In this document: positions 60,083 through 64,000 of the stretch, one piece after another
Position numbering within the stretch: the stretch's first letter is position 1
Layout: the number at the start of each line of letters is the position of its first letter
Assembly: GCF_036099295.1 (NCBI RefSeq)
Contig: NZ_CP107976.1
Location: 1,798,001-1,862,000 of the forward strand
Length of the DNA: 64,000 nt
Reading direction: 5' to 3'
Origin: Streptomyces sp. NBC_00358
GTDB lineage: Bacteria; Actinomycetota; Actinomycetes; Streptomycetales; Streptomycetaceae
Notes under the pieces: model-generated
What the model saw: only the letters and a program-made list of their open reading frames with translations
The model's database searches: none
What the model was told of the DNA's origin: nothing
Translations under genes and position numbers: made by a program

Positions 60083-61399
60083 GTGACCGTATGCGGGCCT
60101 GGCGAAGAAGGCAGGCCGACCACTCGTCTTCCTGACAGCGGCGGCGCCCGGGGCGGGGCGATGACCTTGGCGGGGACACTGGCGGCAGCGGAGGCCGCGG
60201 CGCCCGTGGAGTCGCTCGACGTGGTCGCGCGCATGCTCAAAGAGCGACTCGGGGCCGCGGCGGTGTCGTTCCTGATCACCGACTTCAGCGGCAGCTCGGT
60301 TGTGCGGCTGGGGGCGGCGGGCAGCGTCGAGACCGACGAGCCCGCGCGGCGCATCAAGTTGCGGGGCACCCTGTACGACGACGTGATCCGCACCCAGCGG
60401 CCGAGGGTGGAGGACAAGGGCGAGGGCGGTCTGGTGCGGCTCGTCGCCCCGGTGACCAACCGCGGGGACGCCATCGGGCTCCTGGAACTGTTCTTGCCCG
60501 TCGCGCCTGACGCGGAGGTGATGCAAGAGGTCAGCGAGACCGCGCACGCCCTGGCGTACATCGTCATCGCGAACCGGTCCTTCACCGACGTCTACCAGTG
60601 GGGCCGCCGCACCGCCCCGCTGAGCCTGGCCGCCGAGATCCAGCACCGGCTGCTCCCGGCATCACTGGCATGTGAGGCGGCCCAGTTCGCGGTCGCCGGG
60701 GCGCTGGAGCCGGCCGACCACGTCGGGGGTGACACCTTCGACTACGTGATCGACCGGGACACGGTCCAGCTCTCCGTCACCGACGCCATGGGTCACGACG
60801 TCGACGCCGCACTCCTGGCAACTCTCCTGGTGGGCGCCCTGCGCCGGGCACGGCGGGCCGGCGCCGGCCTCGCCGAACAGGGCGATCAGGCCGATCAGGC
60901 CGTGCGCGAGCACGGCCGCCACGGCTACGTCACCGGGCAGCTCCTGCGCATCAGCCTGCTCGACGGCACCGCCGAGTTCATCAACGCCGGGCACCCCTGG
61001 CCACTGAGGATGCGGGACGGACAGGTGCGGGAGATCACTCCGAAGATCGATATGCCGTTCGGCTTCCACGCACCGCACAGCTACCGGGTCCAGTCGCTGG
61101 ACCTGCGGCCGGGAGACCGGCTGGTGATGCTGACCGACGGCATGCTGGAGCGCAACGCCAACAGCCTCGATCTGCCGGACCTGATCGTCCGCACCCGCGC
61201 GCTGCATCCCCGCGAGGCCGCCCGCACCCTCATCGCCGCGGTCGTCGAGGCCAACCACGGTCACCTGCAGGACGACGCGACCGTCATGTGCCTCGACTGG
61301 CACGGCATCGGCCACTCCCATCGGGACGCCGACACCGGCGCCAACCTCGCCGACGCCTCCGCCCCGTCGCAAACGGGGCGGACCACTCCTGGGCGATGA
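60083..61399 (+). CDS. GAF-SpoIIE PP2C-type serine phosphatase
   Basis: 438 residues from a GTG with GAGGAG seven bases upstream. A GAF-like sensor part (about 30-170; LITDFSGSSVVRLGAAGSVE, LLELFLPVAPDAEVMQEVSE) precedes a SpoIIE/PP2C domain (about 175-410) with metal-binding Asp residues in DHVGGDTFDYVIDR, SVTDAMGHDVDAALLATLLV and LQDDATVMCLDW. Such phosphatases dephosphorylate STAS anti-sigma antagonists and so release SigB-type factors. There is no partner kinase or intact STAS gene nearby. The tail after 410 is polar. Confidence 0.92.
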   Translation: MTVCGPGEEGRPTTRLPDSGGARGGAMTLAGTLAAAEAAAPVESLDVVARMLKERLGAAAVSFLITDFSGSSVVRLGAAGSVETDEPARRIKLRGTLYDDVIRTQRPRVEDKGEGGLVRLVAPVTNRGDAIGLLELFLPVAPDAEVMQEVSETAHALAYIVIANRSFTDVYQWGRRTAPLSLAAEIQHRLLPASLACEAAQFAVAGALEPADHVGGDTFDYVIDRDTVQLSVTDAMGHDVDAALLATLLVGALRRARRAGAGLAEQGDQADQAVREHGRHGYVTGQLLRISLLDGTAEFINAGHPWPLRMRDGQVREITPKIDMPFGFHAPHSYRVQSLDLRPGDRLVMLTDGMLERNANSLDLPDLIVRTRALHPREAARTLIAAVVEANHGHLQDDATVMCLDWHGIGHSHRDADTGANLADASAPSQTGRTTPGR

Positions 61400-61537
61400 C
61401 CTTGGGACTGCTCCGCTCCCCCGCTTCGGGCGGCCCCTGGACCGCGGGGCGCGATGCCTCGACGGCCGCCCTGCCCGTCGCGGCCCGGCACGCGGCAACG
61501 TGCGTGACCAGCGGCCCTGGCCAAAACGTTGTCGCGG

Positions 61538-62359
61538 TCAGTAGACGGCCAGGGAGATGGCGATGTAGTGCGCCGTGAAGGCCGCCACGGTCAGGGCGTG
61601 GAACACCTCGTGGAAGCCGAACCAGCGCGGTGAGGGATCGGGGCGCTGGAGGGCGTAGACGACCGCGCCCGCGCTGTAAAGAAGACCGCCGGCCACGACC
61701 AGGGTGAGTACGGCCGCTCCGCCGGCGTGCAGGAAGTCGGGCAGGTAGCGCACCGGTGCCCACCCCAGCGCCAGGTAGCACGGGGTGTACAGCCAGCGCG
61801 GAGCTCCCACCCACAGGACCCGGAAGGCGATGCCGACCAGTGCGCCCGCCCACACGATCCACAGCAGCACGGACCGCTGGCCCGGCGGGAGAAGGACCAC
61901 CGCAAGGGGCGTGCAGGTGCCGGCGATGATCAGGAAGATGTTGGCGTGGTCGAGACGCCGCAGGACCGCCTCGCCGCGCGGCCCCCAGGTGCCACGGTGG
62001 TAGATGGCGCTCGTTGCGAACAGCAGCCAGGCGGTGACCGAGTACACGGCGCAGGCCACGGCTGCCTGCGGGGTGCTGGCCAGACAGATGAGCACGATGC
62101 CCGCGATCAGTGCGGCGGGGACCATCCCGGCATGCAGCCAGCCCCGCAGCCTCGGCTTGATCGGTTCGGCCAGATCGGCCGCCCGCTCCACCAGCGCGGC
62201 AACCGAGTGCCCGCTCTCCCCACCTTGTGATCCGCAGGGCAACCCGTCTTCATGGTCTTCTCCACGCGCTGCGGCGGCGTACGTGTATTCGGCTTCAGCG
62301 GCGTCGTGCGACACGGCTTCTCGTCCTCCCTCGGACTCCTGGGCATCACCGGTGATCAT
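61538..62359 (-). CDS. trhA: Hemolysin III / PAQR-family membrane protein
   Basis: 273 residues with an extended acidic N-terminus of about 65 residues before the conserved seven-helix core. PAQR/HlyIII motifs are intact: KPRLRGWLHAGMVPAAL (helix 1), LLFATSAIYHRGTWGP with SxxYH, LRRLDHANIFLIIAGTCTPL with the DxxN motif, and FGFHEVFHALTVAAFTAHYI with the HxxxH pair. These residues bind zinc. Bacterial members (TrhA) regulate membrane fluidity and energetics. The N-terminal extension is unusual and might indicate a later true start, for example around AALVERAADLAEPIKP. Confidence 0.9.
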   Translation of the reverse strand: MITGDAQESEGGREAVSHDAAEAEYTYAAAARGEDHEDGLPCGSQGGESGHSVAALVERAADLAEPIKPRLRGWLHAGMVPAALIAGIVLICLASTPQAAVACAVYSVTAWLLFATSAIYHRGTWGPRGEAVLRRLDHANIFLIIAGTCTPLAVVLLPPGQRSVLLWIVWAGALVGIAFRVLWVGAPRWLYTPCYLALGWAPVRYLPDFLHAGGAAVLTLVVAGGLLYSAGAVVYALQRPDPSPRWFGFHEVFHALTVAAFTAHYIAISLAVY

Positions 62360-62585
62360 GCAGCCATGCTAAAAGGCCTCGCCCAGACAGTTTTCTGCAA
62401 GGCCGGTCTCGAAACAGCCAGGCCGCGTCGCCGGAAAGGGGTCACTGGGTCACTTCGCCGCCGTGTGAACTCCGGCCCGTTGCTGCTGCCGCCCATTGGG
62501 TTCGAAGCGGAATAGATCAGCTGCTCATGGGAACGATCAGAGCTCCCGAGCGGGTATCTCCGCTCCCTGCGCGCAAGGATCGCCG

Positions 62586-63146
62586 ATGCTTCCTGAGGTC
62601 CGCCCCCACCTGTCCGGCCCGCTCGCCGACCAGTTGGAACACCAACTGGGCCTGGTTCCGCAACGGGAAGCCGGCGATCTCGATGTGCAGCGCGTCGCCG
62701 GCATCGCCGTCGTCGCGGCCGCCCACTCCGATGGGTATGCGGCCACCGGTCACCTCCTGGGGCTGCTGGCCGCGCTGCCCGCCCCCACCAAGGCAGGAGA
62801 ACGCTTCTGGTCGGAGCTGTGGAGGTCTTCGGGCACCGCGTACCTGCTGCCTGCCAACATCAAGACTGCGGTGCTGCGTTCCCTGGCGGGAGAAGGAATC
62901 GTGCTGGCCCGACAGATCCTGTCGGCTGTCGATGAGATGACCCCGCCCCAGCGCGTCGCAGCCGGGGAGGTGATCGGTCAGGCCCTTGCCGAGTCCGACC
63001 ATTTTCCCGACCTCAAGACACAGGTCATCGGAGAACTGTGGCTCCGTGACCTCGAACTCACCGCCTGGCGCGTCCTGCACGCGGACCGCAGGTCCGACGA
63101 TCCGACGGGACGCAAAGCATTCCTCGATGCCTGGAGCAGGGTCTGA
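62586..63146 (+). CDS. Hypothetical helical protein
   Basis: 186 residues from an ATG with AAGGA seven bases upstream. It is helical and acidic (LADQLEHQLGLVPQREAGDL, EMTPPQRVAAGEVIGQALAE, VLHADRRSDDPTGRKAF), with no signal peptide, membrane helix or known catalytic motif. No family is recognised. Its 3' end overlaps the decayed winged-helix gene on the other strand. Confidence 0.6.
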   Translation: MLPEVRPHLSGPLADQLEHQLGLVPQREAGDLDVQRVAGIAVVAAAHSDGYAATGHLLGLLAALPAPTKAGERFWSELWRSSGTAYLLPANIKTAVLRSLAGEGIVLARQILSAVDEMTPPQRVAAGEVIGQALAESDHFPDLKTQVIGELWLRDLELTAWRVLHADRRSDDPTGRKAFLDAWSRV

Positions 63147-63524
63147 GCTTCAGCGCTTGCTTGTCGTGATGGGTGAACAGATCCAGCAGTGCCCGGACGG
63201 GCACGTGTGCGTCTGCAGGGTGGCGGAGGGTGCCGTCCAGGCAGAGGAGGTAGCGCGTGCGCCGTCCAGCGCGCTCCCGGCGGAGGTAGCCGGCCTGCTC
63301 AAGATCGTGACGATGTTCTGGGCGGGTCGCTCGGTGACGTGGCAAGCCGCGGCGATGTAGCGAAGGCGGGCGGCAGGGGCGCGGGCGATGACGATCAGTC
63401 GGAGCCTTGAGGGTCTTCCCACGGTCGAAGCCGCTTTGCCTGCCTGCGAGGCGCTCCCCGTGGCCACCGCGCCGGCTCCTTTGCCCATCTGGCGGAGGAT
63501 CCGACTGGTCAGCACCTCCCGCAC
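63058..63524 (-). pseudogene. Frameshifted winged-helix (ArsR/MarR-like) regulator
   Basis: The N-terminal part reads LRLIVIARAPAARLRYIAAA and CHVTERPAQNIVT in one frame, and the rest reads DLEQAGYLRRERAGRRTRYL, LDGTLRHPADAHVPVRALLD and LFTHHDKQAL in another. Together they make a complete winged helix-turn-helix with its wing (RRERAGRRTRYLL). A single missing base near 63308 (after GTCACG) accounts for the shift. It is either a recent pseudogene or a sequencing error in a working gene. Confidence 0.75.
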
Positions 63525-63553
63525 ACCGGCGGAACCCCAGGGGGGCTAGTTAA

Positions 63554-63559
63554 TATAAT
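63554..63559 (+). promoter_or_regulatory. -10 box TATAAT of a leaderless promoter
   Basis: A perfect consensus TATAAT ends six bases before the ATG at 63566, so transcription should start at or very near the start codon. No Shine-Dalgarno sequence is present. The -35 region (GGAACC at 63531, 17-bp spacing) is non-consensus. Confidence 0.75.
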
Positions 63560-63565
63560 CGGCCC

Positions 63566-63922
63566 ATGTCGAAGCCTGACGAGCTGCTCGTTGACGTCGC
63601 CGCCCTGGTGGAGTCCGGGCAGAGCAACCAGATGTCCCTGACCGTGGTCACCGGTGGTGCTGTCATCACCGGCCGGCTTGCCCCCGAAGCAGTGTGGCGG
63701 CAGAGGGTGTCGGACGTGCTGACGGATTCCGCCCGCCTGGGAGAATTCTCAGCCGTCTTCGACACCCCCGCGAAGAACGGGCCGCCCACGCATCTGCACT
63801 TCCATGTCGCCCGGATCCTGCAGGGCACGGTGGGGATCCCGGAGACGGGCGGGATGTACCGCGTGGCGATCGCCGACGTCGGCGCCTGGACCGTGGGCGA
63901 CTTCAGCTATTCCGACCACTGA
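63566..63922 (+). CDS. GvpU-like/hypothetical small soluble protein
   Basis: 118 residues. The pattern LVDVAALVESGQSNQMSLTV, GGAVITGRLAPEAVWRQRVS, THLHFHVARILQGTVGIPET and YRVAIADVGAWTVGDFSYSD suggests a compact beta-rich fold. It recalls GvpU-type gas-vesicle accessory proteins, which share an opening LV..G....ITL.V.G..ITG strand, but no other gas-vesicle gene is visible, so the name is tentative. The mRNA is probably leaderless. The 21-bp hairpin at 63951-63996 ends the transcript. Confidence 0.65.
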   Translation: MSKPDELLVDVAALVESGQSNQMSLTVVTGGAVITGRLAPEAVWRQRVSDVLTDSARLGEFSAVFDTPAKNGPPTHLHFHVARILQGTVGIPETGGMYRVAIADVGAWTVGDFSYSDH

Positions 63923-63950
63923 GCAACGAGTGCGGCGGGTACCCGTTGCA

Positions 63951-63996
63951 AGCAGTGTGGGCCCGACCGGCGCGTGCCGGTCGGGCCCACACTGCT
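63951..63996 (+). terminator. 21-bp perfect hairpin terminator
   Basis: AGCAGTGTGGGCCCGACCGG and one further base (63951-63971) pair perfectly with 63976-63996 around a four-base GCGT loop. It lies 28 bases after the GvpU-like stop. Confidence 0.9.
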
Positions 63997-64000
63997 GTTC

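Overview
The window is high-GC actinobacterial DNA, most likely a Streptomyces chromosome, probably from an accessory or arm-like region. Evidence: strong third-position GC bias, GTG/TTG starts, paired GAF-ANTAR regulators, an orphan conservon-type DUF742 protein, an LAETG (class E sortase) surface protein, a DUF2510 protein, an intact rifamycin phosphotransferase with its rifamycin-associated element, and a chloramphenicol phosphotransferase-like gene. Intact genes alternate with many decayed ones, as in chromosome arms.

Layout. 1-6.4 kb: membrane phosphatase and transporter pair, scramblase-like protein, Tat-exported phospholipase C, lipoprotein. 6.4-9.4 kb: rph under a RAE. 9.5-17.4 kb: LAETG surface protein, DUF742, FUSC-like exporter, and a membrane protein next to an NB-ARC-like STAND ATPase. 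17.8-26.1 kb: decayed STAS gene, two GAF-ANTAR regulators, a phosphoketolase pseudogene with two deletions, an SPFH protein, a DUF5994 remnant, an acyl desaturase divergent from an intact DUF5994 gene with a perfect 20-bp inverted repeat between them, and cpt. 26.4-31.1 kb: LuxR/LAL regulator and a secreted S53 peptidase.

31.1-34.2 kb is a decayed mobile or accessory segment: a broken replication-type gene fused to remnants of secreted Rhs-like proteins. It ends abruptly in 33 bp identical in form to the 3' end of an actinobacterial initiator tRNA, followed by that tRNA's terminator. I read this as the distal attachment site of an integrated element. 34.4-44.8 kb carries a secreted PGRP-type amidase and a 2061-residue secreted Rhs/YD-repeat protein with a Trp/Gly-rich variable tip and a translationally coupled 64-residue two-helix membrane protein downstream (candidate immunity). 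The rhs promoter and first seven codons are duplicated in inverted orientation upstream (228/229-bp arms, 288-bp spacer). This is the most unusual structure in the window.

45-64 kb is stress and membrane physiology: rhomboid-like and PAP2-like membrane proteins, an NfeD-SPFH operon, an ANTAR protein, SRPBCC, an FAD oxidoreductase, a YihY protein, an APC permease, a MerR-like regulator, a GAF-SpoIIE phosphatase, a hemolysin-III protein and a leaderless GvpU-like gene. Fragments of a sigma factor, DUF6300, DJ-1/PfpI and a winged-helix gene are interspersed. Two inverted copies of a roughly 0.33-kb noncoding repeat bracket 49.7-59.5 kb.

All family assignments come from reading motifs by eye; no database search was run.
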